Shown here in pieces: positions 1 to 5,433 of a stretch of DNA of 5,433 nt. Location: positions 1 to 5,433 of the forward strand of contig DEQA01000331.1 in the NCBI GenBank assembly GCA_002359075.1, written 5' to 3'. Under the pieces are notes generated by a model. It was given only the letters and a program-made list of their open reading frames with translations. It was not told the DNA's origin and made no database searches. This DNA comes from Planococcaceae bacterium UBA3378 (GTDB lineage: Bacteria; Bacillota; Bacilli; Bacillales_A; Planococcaceae). The position numbers were made by a program, and so were the translations under genes. Position 1 is the stretch's first letter, and the number at the start of each line of letters is the position of its first letter.

Positions 1-435
1 TTCTTCATCCCACACTACCTGGATTTCATAGGTACCCGGCTTGAAGAAATACGGGATGCGTCGTCTGATGGATGGCTGCATCGGTAAACGGTCCAGTCCG
101 CTGATTGGAAACCATTCCGGCTTGCCTTCTCTTGTCACGTCCAGCAGCTCCCCGCTAAATTCATCTGTTATGTAATTGAAGATGATATACCGTTCATTTT
201 TTGCCGGATTCACATACTCATAGATAATTTTCAGCTTCAGGTTTTTTACATCCAACCCCGTCTCTTCCTTTACTTCACATATAGCAGATGCAACGAAGCT
301 CTCAGGAAATTCCACCTTTCCTCCTGGCGGGATATAGCCTGAAAACTCATCATGCGTACGATTTAATAGCAGTACGCGATCACCGTTTCGGATCATGCAT
401 ACATTCCAAAATTTATAATGAATACCCTCTGTCAT
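1..435 (-). CDS. Nudix hydrolase, MutX/MTH1-like 8-oxo-dGTP diphosphatase (partial, C-terminus beyond window)
   Basis: I translated 145 codons by hand on the minus strand, from ATG at 433-435 to the window edge with no stop. The protein begins MTEGIHYKFWNVCMIRNG. Residues 39-61 form a Nudix box: G39, E45, then E54, E57, E58 and G60-L61 in the consensus spacing GX5EX7REUXEEXGU. The Arg that normally precedes the first metal-site Glu is Cys53. The N-terminal beta strand (about 10-26), the PPGG turn (36-39) and a late aromatic/acidic tail ending VVWDEE resemble MutX/MTH1-type enzymes, which hydrolyse 8-oxo-dGTP to the monophosphate and keep it out of DNA. Such proteins are about 150-160 residues, so only a few codons should be missing. 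An AAAGGAG site (443-449) lies 7 bases before the start. The Nudix fold is certain; the substrate is inferred, since Nudix enzymes vary widely in substrate. Confidence 0.9.
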   Translation of the reverse strand, partial: MTEGIHYKFWNVCMIRNGDRVLLLNRTHDEFSGYIPPGGKVEFPESFVASAICEVKEETGLDVKNLKLKIIYEYVNPAKNERYIIFNYITDEFSGELLDVTREGKPEWFPISGLDRLPMQPSIRRRIPYFFKPGTYEIQVVWDEE

Positions 436-465
436 ATTTCTGCTCCTTTTCGATACCTCCCTCTC

Positions 466-474
466 ATTATAGCA
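466..474 (-). promoter_or_regulatory. Extended -10 promoter for the Nudix gene
   Basis: On the minus strand the sequence TGC-TATAAT is a perfect -10 hexamer (466-471) preceded by the TG of an extended -10 (473-474). The -35 position is only an A-rich tract, as is common for extended -10 promoters. It lies in the 59-base gap between the exporter stop and the Nudix start, about 30 bases before the start codon. The Nudix gene can therefore be transcribed independently of the exporter. No hairpin terminator is visible in this gap, so read-through from the exporter is also possible. Confidence 0.65.
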
Positions 475-494
475 CGTCACTTTTTCATTTTTTT

Positions 495-1685
495 CTATTC
501 TATTTCACTAAACTTTGCTCGTTTTAACAAAAAGAAATTCATGAATACGGCTAATGCGGAGATAAAGAAAATAAACGGTACCGGCCATACTTCTGCCCAA
601 ATGCCGCCGATCATCAGCCCAAGTGGAATGACGAGTTTCATGAGCATAGAAGAGGTACCGGCTACTCTTCCCAGTAAATGATTCGGTGTTGTTTCCTGCC
701 TGATCGCTAAATAAATAATGTTTGTCATGACGCTTATACATGTTCTAAAGGCAAGCAGGATACCGAGCAGCCACCAGCTATGCGCGAAGAAGAATACGAT
801 AAGTATAACCGCCTCGATCAGAACAAGAGAACAGTAGATTTGTCCGCGTCTGAAGCGGTTGCGCAGCGGCTTCATCAGCTTGGCCCCGAATATGCCGCCG
901 ATTGCTGCAATTGTGTACATCAGGCCTAGTTGTTCCTTTGTATTCCCTAAAATATCAAGTACATAAAATGTCATCACGCCAATCATTAAGCTGGATGCAA
1001 AATTACTGATGAGAATTGTGATGGTCGGTGTGAACAGCTGTTTGTTGCCGACGAGCTCCGTTACGCCTTCTTTTATATCCGCCCAAATCGATTGCTGCTG
1101 AGGGCGTACGGGTGTTTCTGTCTTATCGATCCCACAGGCTAGCAGCCAGCTGCCTCCCATACAAATGGCATACAGCCATAAGAAAGCATGATAGTCGAGC
1201 CAGACTAACAGCATTCCGGCAATCGAAGGACCGACAATGGAACTGATCGTAAATATAAGTGAGAATTTCGCCTGAATATCCGTCATCAATGATTTTTCAA
1301 ACAGTTGCGGGGTAATGGCGTTTGAAGCATTCCCGATTGTATAACCGATCGTCGAAAGCAAAAAGCCGAGAACATATAAATGCCAGACTGTCGTTTGTTC
1401 AGCTGTAATAGAAAGAAGTAAACATATTGACAGAACGAATCGAATCAAGCCCCCGTAGATCAGCATGACATTCCGGTTCAGCCGGTCGACAATCACTCCC
1501 ACCATCATCCCCAATAATACATTTGGCAGAAACTCCATCATCCGCATCGTACTCATTGCCAGTGCAGATTTCGTCAGATCATAGAGCACGAGCGGTATGA
1601 TAAATGTATAGATAGTAGAGCTTACTGCTGCAAGTATATTAATGCTGTATAATTGGCGGAACGTCTTATTTGCGTAAAGATTCAT
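495..1685 (-). CDS. MFS transporter, probable drug/metabolite exporter
   Basis: This is a 396-residue integral membrane protein with about 12 predicted helices, the usual size for a 12-helix major facilitator. Hydrophobic segments fall roughly at 12-35, 45-66, 74-93, 100-118, 138-160 and 163-184, then a charged central loop (about 187-218), then six more to residue 388. A motif A-like loop follows TM2 (G63, D67-R68, R71). TM5 carries GPSIAG (152-157), resembling motif C of proton-driven antiporters, so export is more likely than uptake. It resembles the broad MFS_1/MFS_3 group that includes macrolide and siderophore exporters; the substrate cannot be read. The ATG is preceded by AAGAGGTGAT (1691-1700) at good spacing, and the frame ends at TAG. 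It is divergent from an SgrR-family regulator that probably controls it. No truncation or frameshift is seen. Confidence 0.92.
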   Translation of the reverse strand: MNLYANKTFRQLYSINILAAVSSTIYTFIIPLVLYDLTKSALAMSTMRMMEFLPNVLLGMMVGVIVDRLNRNVMLIYGGLIRFVLSICLLLSITAEQTTVWHLYVLGFLLSTIGYTIGNASNAITPQLFEKSLMTDIQAKFSLIFTISSIVGPSIAGMLLVWLDYHAFLWLYAICMGGSWLLACGIDKTETPVRPQQQSIWADIKEGVTELVGNKQLFTPTITILISNFASSLMIGVMTFYVLDILGNTKEQLGLMYTIAAIGGIFGAKLMKPLRNRFRRGQIYCSLVLIEAVILIVFFFAHSWWLLGILLAFRTCISVMTNIIYLAIRQETTPNHLLGRVAGTSSMLMKLVIPLGLMIGGIWAEVWPVPFIFFISALAVFMNFFLLKRAKFSEIE

Positions 1686-1725
1686 CTTGTATCACCTCTT
1701 ATTCAAGGGTACAGTAATAAAAAGA

Positions 1726-1761
1726 GAACAAAAAGTGTTCACTTCCAAATATTGTGTTCAC
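1726..1761. repeat. Repeated GTGTTCAC motif in the divergent promoter region, candidate operator
   Basis: GTGTTCAC occurs at 1735-1742 and again at 1754-1761, 19 bases apart start to start. Each copy is a partial palindrome (GTG-TT-CAC). A further half-site GAACA (1726-1730) forms an inverted repeat with TGTTC (1736-1740). All lie between the exporter start (1685) and the regulator start (1783). On the minus strand the repeats overlap a weak possible -35 TGAACA (1738-1743) set 16 bases before TATTAC. No strong promoter hexamers are visible for either gene, as expected for activator-dependent promoters. That this is the operator of the adjacent SgrR-like protein is inference from position and symmetry. 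Confidence 0.45.
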
Positions 1762-1770
1762 CTTTTAGAA

Positions 1771-1776
1771 AAGGAG
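1771..1776 (+). promoter_or_regulatory. Ribosome binding site that fixes the start of the SgrR-family gene
   Basis: AAGGAG lies 6 bases before ATG 1783. The frame stays open upstream to a TTG at 1687, but that codon has no Shine-Dalgarno site and the extra 32 residues do not resemble the family N-terminus. The start is therefore placed at 1783. Confidence 0.85.
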
Positions 1777-1782
1777 CCCGCC

Positions 1783-3444
1783 ATGCATTATGAACTAGCG
1801 CTTTATTCACATTTTCCTGAACAGCAGCCAACCTCTACGTCCATCGAGGAGCTGGCCTCTATTTGGTCCTGTTCGACCCGGTATGCCAAGACCATTATCC
1901 AGCGGCTGGCCAGTGGAGAGGCCGTTACGTGGGAAGCGTTCCGCGGCCGAGGAAAAAAACCGATTCTCACATTGAACCGGTCAAAGCTTGAGGCAATCCA
2001 CCATGTGTTTGATTCTCTCTGGCAGCAGGAGCATTTTCATGAGGCTTATACATTACTGATGACGCATCAGCTATTACATCATCCTGTTGCCGAAAAGTGG
2101 TTAATGGATCGGTATGGTGTCCAGCAGCTTCCGTCAAACGAGCATATTTTCCGGCAGCCCTTTTACAAGGTTATCGTTAATTTTGATCCATTAACCGGGC
2201 TGTCCCGTCATGACCGACACTTTGCAAAGCAGCTGCATGAAACGCTTTTTTCATACAATCCAACAGCCAAAAAAGCAGAAGCCAACCTTTTATTTCACTA
2301 TGAAACAGAAAATAACCAGACTTGGCGGTTTATCGTAAGAAAGGGTGTCTATTTCCACAACAATCAGCAGCTTACCGCCCGTGATATCAAATGGTCCCTT
2401 GAAAGAGCTGCCTCCTTTACGGATGCCTTTTTTACATATGAAAAGATAGACGTCCTGCATGATTACGAATTAGTCATTACCCTTACGAAAGCTTATTCAT
2501 TGCTGCCGAGATGCCTGGCCAGCTACCGGACGGCTATTCTGCCCCGTTTTCAGGATCACGGGAAAATCGGCTGTGGTCCATTTATGTATATAAAAGAAAC
2601 AAATGAGAAGCTGCAGCTGCATGTCTTTCCAAACTATTTTAAGCAGCGTCCGTGGATTGATGGGATTGAAATTCTCTACACGGATTCAGAAGCCGGGTTT
2701 GGTATTTCGTTAACACCTTTTCACGAAGCAGTACCGTCAACAGAACTCGTTTTTAACGAAGACGGAGCTGACTTCATTTCCCTCAACATGAGAACAGGTC
2801 CTCTTGCTGACCCGCTGTATCGTGAAACGATTTACGCCCTTATTGACGAGCATGCGTATCTTGTTACAGAACGTGGAGAAATTCCTGCCTATAGTTGGGA
2901 ATACGGGAGAATTGTAAAAGCAAAGACGGCAAAGGCACGCATCCCTGCCGATCAGTTCCCCCCATTAAAAATTGGATGCCAGCAAATTCGTGACGGAGTC
3001 AATCACGAACGGGAAGCACGTATTTTTCAAAAGTCACTCGAAAACTATGGTATTGAAAGCACATTGGAGCTTGTTGATCTTAGACTGCCTTTAACTGATG
3101 TATCGGCATGCTATGATGTATTCATCGGCGGCTATGCGCTAGGTCCGGACGTTTTATTATCATTAATTTCCCTTTATACAGGTGACTCGACAACCATTCT
3201 AAGTATGGCAACAGATGATCTGCAGGAAATGATAAAGGATCACTGCGAGGAAGCGGCACACCAAGATCAGGCAACAGACACGATGGACAGCATGTATCAT
3301 ATCGAAACAAAGCTGCGAAATGCCTATTGTCTGAAATTATTGAACCACCGCTCGCACCGCCAGTATATTCGTCATAACCTTCATTACCGGAATATCCAAT
3401 TTGACTCCCACGGGCGGATCGATTATACGCGGATTTGGATGTAG
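1783..3444 (+). CDS. SgrR-family transcriptional regulator (wHTH fused to solute-binding domain)
   Basis: The protein has 553 residues from ATG 1783, close to the 551 of Escherichia coli SgrR. Residues about 18-64 form a winged helix-turn-helix: SIEELASIWSCSTRY (20-34) is the helix-turn-helix and GRGKK (55-59) is the wing, closely matching SgrR. After a linker (65-115), the rest resembles family 5 solute-binding proteins, including a core signature at 181-208 (W181, F183, G188, F191-H192, D201, S205, L206). The C-terminus (GRIDYTRIWM) also fits the SgrR pattern. There is no signal peptide, so the binding domain is cytoplasmic and should sense an intracellular ligand. In E. coli, SgrR responds to sugar-phosphate stress, activates the sRNA sgrS and lies near the sugar exporter gene setA. 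Here the divergent neighbour is an exporter, its likely target. The ligand is unknown, and peptides or other small solutes are as possible as sugar phosphates. Confidence 0.9.
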   Translation: MHYELALYSHFPEQQPTSTSIEELASIWSCSTRYAKTIIQRLASGEAVTWEAFRGRGKKPILTLNRSKLEAIHHVFDSLWQQEHFHEAYTLLMTHQLLHHPVAEKWLMDRYGVQQLPSNEHIFRQPFYKVIVNFDPLTGLSRHDRHFAKQLHETLFSYNPTAKKAEANLLFHYETENNQTWRFIVRKGVYFHNNQQLTARDIKWSLERAASFTDAFFTYEKIDVLHDYELVITLTKAYSLLPRCLASYRTAILPRFQDHGKIGCGPFMYIKETNEKLQLHVFPNYFKQRPWIDGIEILYTDSEAGFGISLTPFHEAVPSTELVFNEDGADFISLNMRTGPLADPLYRETIYALIDEHAYLVTERGEIPAYSWEYGRIVKAKTAKARIPADQFPPLKIGCQQIRDGVNHEREARIFQKSLENYGIESTLELVDLRLPLTDVSACYDVFIGGYALGPDVLLSLISLYTGDSTTILSMATDDLQEMIKDHCEEAAHQDQATDTMDSMYHIETKLRNAYCLKLLNHRSHRQYIRHNLHYRNIQFDSHGRIDYTRIWM

Positions 3445-3477
3445 CGGACCTTTGATCAATAGAAGTACCTACCCTTC

Positions 3478-5112
3478 TTACTTAGTATCCTGTTCCAGCT
3501 TGGCCGTCTCCTCTTCAATCAGCTGCACATCAAGCCGCTCATATAGAGGATGCACAGTATTCAACTTGTGAGGAAGGTGCTCCTGAACCGTCCAGGCAAA
3601 TTCTTCAACTTGAAACATTTGCTTTACATTCTCTACCGCAAACGGAAGAAACGGCTGCAGCAGTTGGGCAAGATTACTGATGATAAACGTACATGTTGCC
3701 ATTGTCTGCTCGCAGCTTTTCCTGTCTTCCTTTATTTGAATCCACGGCTGGCATTCGTCAAAATAACGGTTGGCAGCCCTTATATATGCAAAGATCGTTT
3801 CCAGCGCCTGCTTGAAATGCCCTTTTTCAATCAAGTCCCCGGCTGCTTCATACAAGGTATGTGTATTTTCGTAAACAGCCGGATGAATTTCTGCCTGCGG
3901 TACTGTACTGTGAAACGATTTTTCAATAAATTTCAATGTCCGGTTCACAAAGTTGCCGAACGCGCCTAAAAGCTCACTGTTATGACTGTAAATGAATTCC
4001 CGCCAGGAAAAATCGGTATCCCGGTTTTCCGGTGCATTCATTATAAGGAAATAACGGATTGTATCCGGATGGTAGCGCTTCAGTAAGTCAGGAGCCCATA
4101 CAGCCCAGTTCCTGCTCGTTGAAATTTTCTTCTTTTCCAATGTCATATATTCACTTGAAATAATGTGTGTCGGCAATGCCGGCAGATCAATGCCCATTAA
4201 AATAGCCGGCCAGATCACCGTATGAAACGGGATATTATCCTTTCCATGTACATAATAAGATACCGCCTCTTTTCCCCACCACTGTTTATGATCCTTGCCG
4301 TGCTGCCTTGCCCATTCCACGCTTGCGGTATAATAACCGGCGACCGCCTCAATCCATACATAGATTTTCTTCCCCTCAAAGCCCGGTACCGGCACATCCA
4401 CCCCGTTTGGCAGATCTCTTGTGACCGCTCTATCGGGTACGCCTTCGTCCAAATAGCGCTTTGTCAGCAGCAGCGCATTTTCCCGCCATTGTTTTTCTAC
4501 ATCTGCTGCCGCGACGTATTGCTCCAGTTTTTTCTGAAAAGCACTCAAGGATAAATAAAAATGCTCTGTCGTGCGGATCTCCGGTTCACTGCCGCATATT
4601 TTACACCGCTTCTCCAGCAAGTCGAGCGGGTCCAGGATTTTCGAGCACTGATCACACTGGTCTCCCCTTGCCATTGCCCCGCAGTTTGGGCAGATTCCTT
4701 CCACAAAGCGATCCGGTAAAAACTGTTTGTCATGCGGACAATACGCCTGCTCTATCTTTTTTGTGTACAGATAGCCCTGATCTAAAAGCGCTAGAAATAT
4801 TTCCTGTACTGTTTGGTGATGATGGTGTTCATCTGTTCTTGTATACAGATCGTAGGTGAACCCCAGCTTTCGGAACGTTTCATCGAATTCCCGGTGATAG
4901 TGATCAGCAATGGCCTTCACTGTTGTATGCTCCTCAATGGCCCGGATGGAAATCGGGGTTCCGTTACAGTCACTGCCTGATACATACAGGACGCGTTCTC
5001 CTTTCTGCCGGTAATATCTTGCTAAAATGTCTCCAGGCAATAATGCTGCAATATGGCCGATATGCAATGATCCATTCGCATATGGCCATGCTCCCCCAAT
5101 AAAAATACTCAT
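3478..5112 (-). CDS. metG: Methionine--tRNA ligase, short second-type MetRS
   Basis: Class I methionyl-tRNA synthetase of 544 residues, which charges tRNA-Met with methionine using ATP in the cytoplasm. The Rossmann fold opens with FIGGAWPYANG (4-14) and the HIGH motif is HIGH itself (17-20). The connective domain has zinc-knuckle pairs C141xxC144, C153xxC156 and C170xxC173; the first pair is C125-P-H-D128, where a second Cys is normal. The methionine-pocket region includes YVWIEAVAGYY (251-261). The KMSKS loop is KISTS (329-333). The helical anticodon-binding domain follows from about 370, including NRTLKFIEK. The usual Bacillus-type MetG is about 650-670 residues with a C-terminal tRNA-binding domain; that domain is absent here. 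This matches the second MetRS type found in some Bacillus, Clostridium and streptococci. SGSDCNGTP (45-53) replaces the more common DEHG form. AAGGAGG (5120-5126) lies 7 bases before ATG. A T-box precedes it. Confidence 0.96.
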   Translation of the reverse strand: MSIFIGGAWPYANGSLHIGHIAALLPGDILARYYRQKGERVLYVSGSDCNGTPISIRAIEEHTTVKAIADHYHREFDETFRKLGFTYDLYTRTDEHHHHQTVQEIFLALLDQGYLYTKKIEQAYCPHDKQFLPDRFVEGICPNCGAMARGDQCDQCSKILDPLDLLEKRCKICGSEPEIRTTEHFYLSLSAFQKKLEQYVAAADVEKQWRENALLLTKRYLDEGVPDRAVTRDLPNGVDVPVPGFEGKKIYVWIEAVAGYYTASVEWARQHGKDHKQWWGKEAVSYYVHGKDNIPFHTVIWPAILMGIDLPALPTHIISSEYMTLEKKKISTSRNWAVWAPDLLKRYHPDTIRYFLIMNAPENRDTDFSWREFIYSHNSELLGAFGNFVNRTLKFIEKSFHSTVPQAEIHPAVYENTHTLYEAAGDLIEKGHFKQALETIFAYIRAANRYFDECQPWIQIKEDRKSCEQTMATCTFIISNLAQLLQPFLPFAVENVKQMFQVEEFAWTVQEHLPHKLNTVHPLYERLDVQLIEEETAKLEQDTK

Positions 5113-5119
5113 TATGTTT

Positions 5120-5126
5120 CCTCCTT
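5120..5126 (-). promoter_or_regulatory. Ribosome binding site of metG
   Basis: A perfect AAGGAGG sits 7 bases before the metG ATG and only a few bases after the terminator U-run. Control therefore looks transcriptional (terminator versus antiterminator) rather than by occlusion of this site, which lies outside the terminator stem. Confidence 0.9.
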
Positions 5127-5131
5127 AAAAT

Positions 5132-5167
5132 AAAAAACGCCCTAACCGTATCATTACGATTAGGACG
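5132..5167 (-). terminator. Intrinsic terminator of the metG T-box leader
   Basis: The 5' arm CGTCCTAATCGTA (5155-5167) and the 3' arm TACGGTTAGGGCG (5138-5150) form a 13-pair stem with two G-U wobbles and the loop ATGA, followed by six U (5132-5137). The 5' arm shares bases 5161-5167 with the 3' strand of the antiterminator, so the two folds exclude each other. Confidence 0.93.
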
Positions 5168-5190
5168 AAATAGCTTCGTGTTACCACCTA
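5161..5190 (-). promoter_or_regulatory. T-box antiterminator with tRNA acceptor-end binding bulge
   Basis: UAGG (5187-5190) pairs with CCUA (5161-5164), and ACGAA (5175-5179) pairs with UUCGU (5165-5169), closed by a short loop. Between them is the 7-base bulge UGGUAAC. The UGGU (5183-5186) can pair with ACCA of an uncharged tRNA whose discriminator base is A, as in tRNA-Met. The match to the T-box consensus (AGGGUGGNACCGCG) is close but not perfect. Confidence 0.92.
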
Positions 5191-5309
5191 CATTCACAAA
5201 CAGCTCACACTATTTGCCTCGATCAGTACGTATTCATACTGCCGCTGTTGTAACGAGTGCCTTTCTCGTCGCAGCCTACACCCATTGGTTCGGTACGCAG
5301 CTCCAAGGT

Positions 5310-5312
5310 CAT
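5310..5312 (-). promoter_or_regulatory. Specifier codon AUG (methionine)
   Basis: The 3' side of the specifier loop, between the CUUAC and CCUU helix strands, reads UGAAAAUGA. AUG followed by a purine fits the usual specifier placement and matches the gene controlled. AAU (Asn) in a neighbouring register is formally possible but does not suit a MetRS gene. Confidence 0.85.
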
Positions 5313-5415
5313 TTTCAGTAAGGTTCATTTGCTTCATTTCCACCATCAGAAGCTCTCTATCAAATTACCTCTTACGTACTTTCCTTTTCAAAGCCTTTGC
5401 TATGTATTGGAAATT

Positions 5416-5424
5416 ATTTTAGCA
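5416..5424 (-). promoter_or_regulatory. Extended -10 promoter of the T-box/metG transcript
   Basis: On the minus strand TGC-TAAAAT gives a five-of-six -10 hexamer (5416-5421) with an upstream TG (5423-5424). The predicted start is near 5408-5410, just ahead of Stem I. Any -35 hexamer would lie beyond the window edge, so it cannot be checked. Confidence 0.55.
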
Positions 5425-5433
5425 CTTGTTTTG

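Larger units (their letters stand above)
5132..5408 (-). ncRNA. T-box riboswitch leader, methionine-specific, upstream of metG
   Basis: This is a full T-box leader. Stem I can be drawn by hand: GGCU 5392-5395 with AGCU 5299-5302, AAGG 5383-5386 with CCUU 5305-5308, then the specifier loop with AGUA (5377-5380) on the 5' side, then GUAAG 5371-5375 with CUUAC 5318-5322, and a distal GCUUC/GAAGC hairpin (5349-5353 with 5331-5335) preceded by the conserved AGAGAG. Stem III is CAAAUAG/CUGUUUG (5210-5216 with 5197-5203), followed by the T-box core. T-box RNAs bind cognate tRNA through the specifier; when the tRNA is uncharged, its CCA end pairs with the T-box bulge, stabilises the antiterminator and allows transcription of the gene. 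Stem II lies between Stem I and Stem III and contains AGUA and GAA elements; I did not fold it fully. The 5' end is estimated from the promoter. Confidence 0.95.

Noticed and set aside
288..681. Plus-strand frames of 79 and 87 residues over the Nudix/exporter boundary
   Set aside because: They are antisense to two well supported genes, overlap the Nudix promoter, and show no family features.
1687..1782. A 32-residue N-terminal extension of the regulator from a TTG codon
   Set aside because: There is no Shine-Dalgarno site for it, it covers the exporter's ribosome binding site and the operator-like repeats, and ATG 1783 has AAGGAG at ideal spacing and fits SgrR length.
1686..1782. An sgrS-like small RNA beside the regulator
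   Set aside because: The gap is only 97 bases, and no hairpin followed by a U-run is present on either strand.
3463..3478. Intrinsic terminator between the convergent genes
   Set aside because: The stem is only five A/T-rich pairs with a loop of about six bases and no U-tract.
3550..4859. Plus-strand frames of 110-139 residues inside metG
   Set aside because: They are antisense shadows of a complete and highly conserved synthetase gene, with no ribosome binding support or recognisable domains.
4970..5197. A 75-residue minus-strand reading frame spanning the T-box and metG start, possible leader peptide
   Set aside because: It runs through the antiterminator and terminator and then overlaps metG out of frame. 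The T-box accounts for regulation without a peptide.

Overview
The window looks like a Bacillales (Bacillaceae-type) chromosome segment. The evidence is strong AAGGAGG-type Shine-Dalgarno sites about 7 bases before the starts, moderate GC, a T-box leader on an aminoacyl-tRNA synthetase gene, and proteins of low-GC Gram-positive type. The species cannot be named from the sequence alone.

Layout. At the left edge (1-435, minus) is a Nudix hydrolase of the MutT/MutX/MTH1 8-oxo-dGTP diphosphatase type, cut by the window end. It has its own ribosome binding site and an extended -10 promoter. Next (495-1685, minus) is a 12-helix major facilitator superfamily exporter. Divergent from it (1783-3444, plus) is a 553-residue SgrR-family regulator with an N-terminal winged helix-turn-helix fused to a cytoplasmic solute-binding-protein domain. 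The 97-base divergent region carries a repeated GTGTTCAC motif that could be the regulator's operator. Convergent with the regulator, after a 33-base gap, is metG (3478-5112, minus). It encodes a short (544-residue) methionyl-tRNA synthetase of the second type, with HIGH and KISTS motifs and no C-terminal tRNA-binding domain. Upstream of metG (about 5132-5424, minus) is a complete T-box riboswitch with promoter, Stem I with an AUG specifier, Stem III, T-box antiterminator and overlapping intrinsic terminator.

How the parts work together. Two control circuits can be read. The first is a T-box that should sense uncharged tRNA-Met and let transcription continue into metG. The second is a ligand-sensing regulator beside a divergent efflux pump, which recalls the neighbouring sgrR and setA genes of enteric bacteria; the ligand here is unknown. 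The Nudix gene is probably independent housekeeping, although read-through from the exporter gene is possible. No mobile element, CRISPR array, tRNA or rRNA is visible. I see no wholly new system; the regulator/exporter pair with its repeated operator-like motif is the least characterised part.
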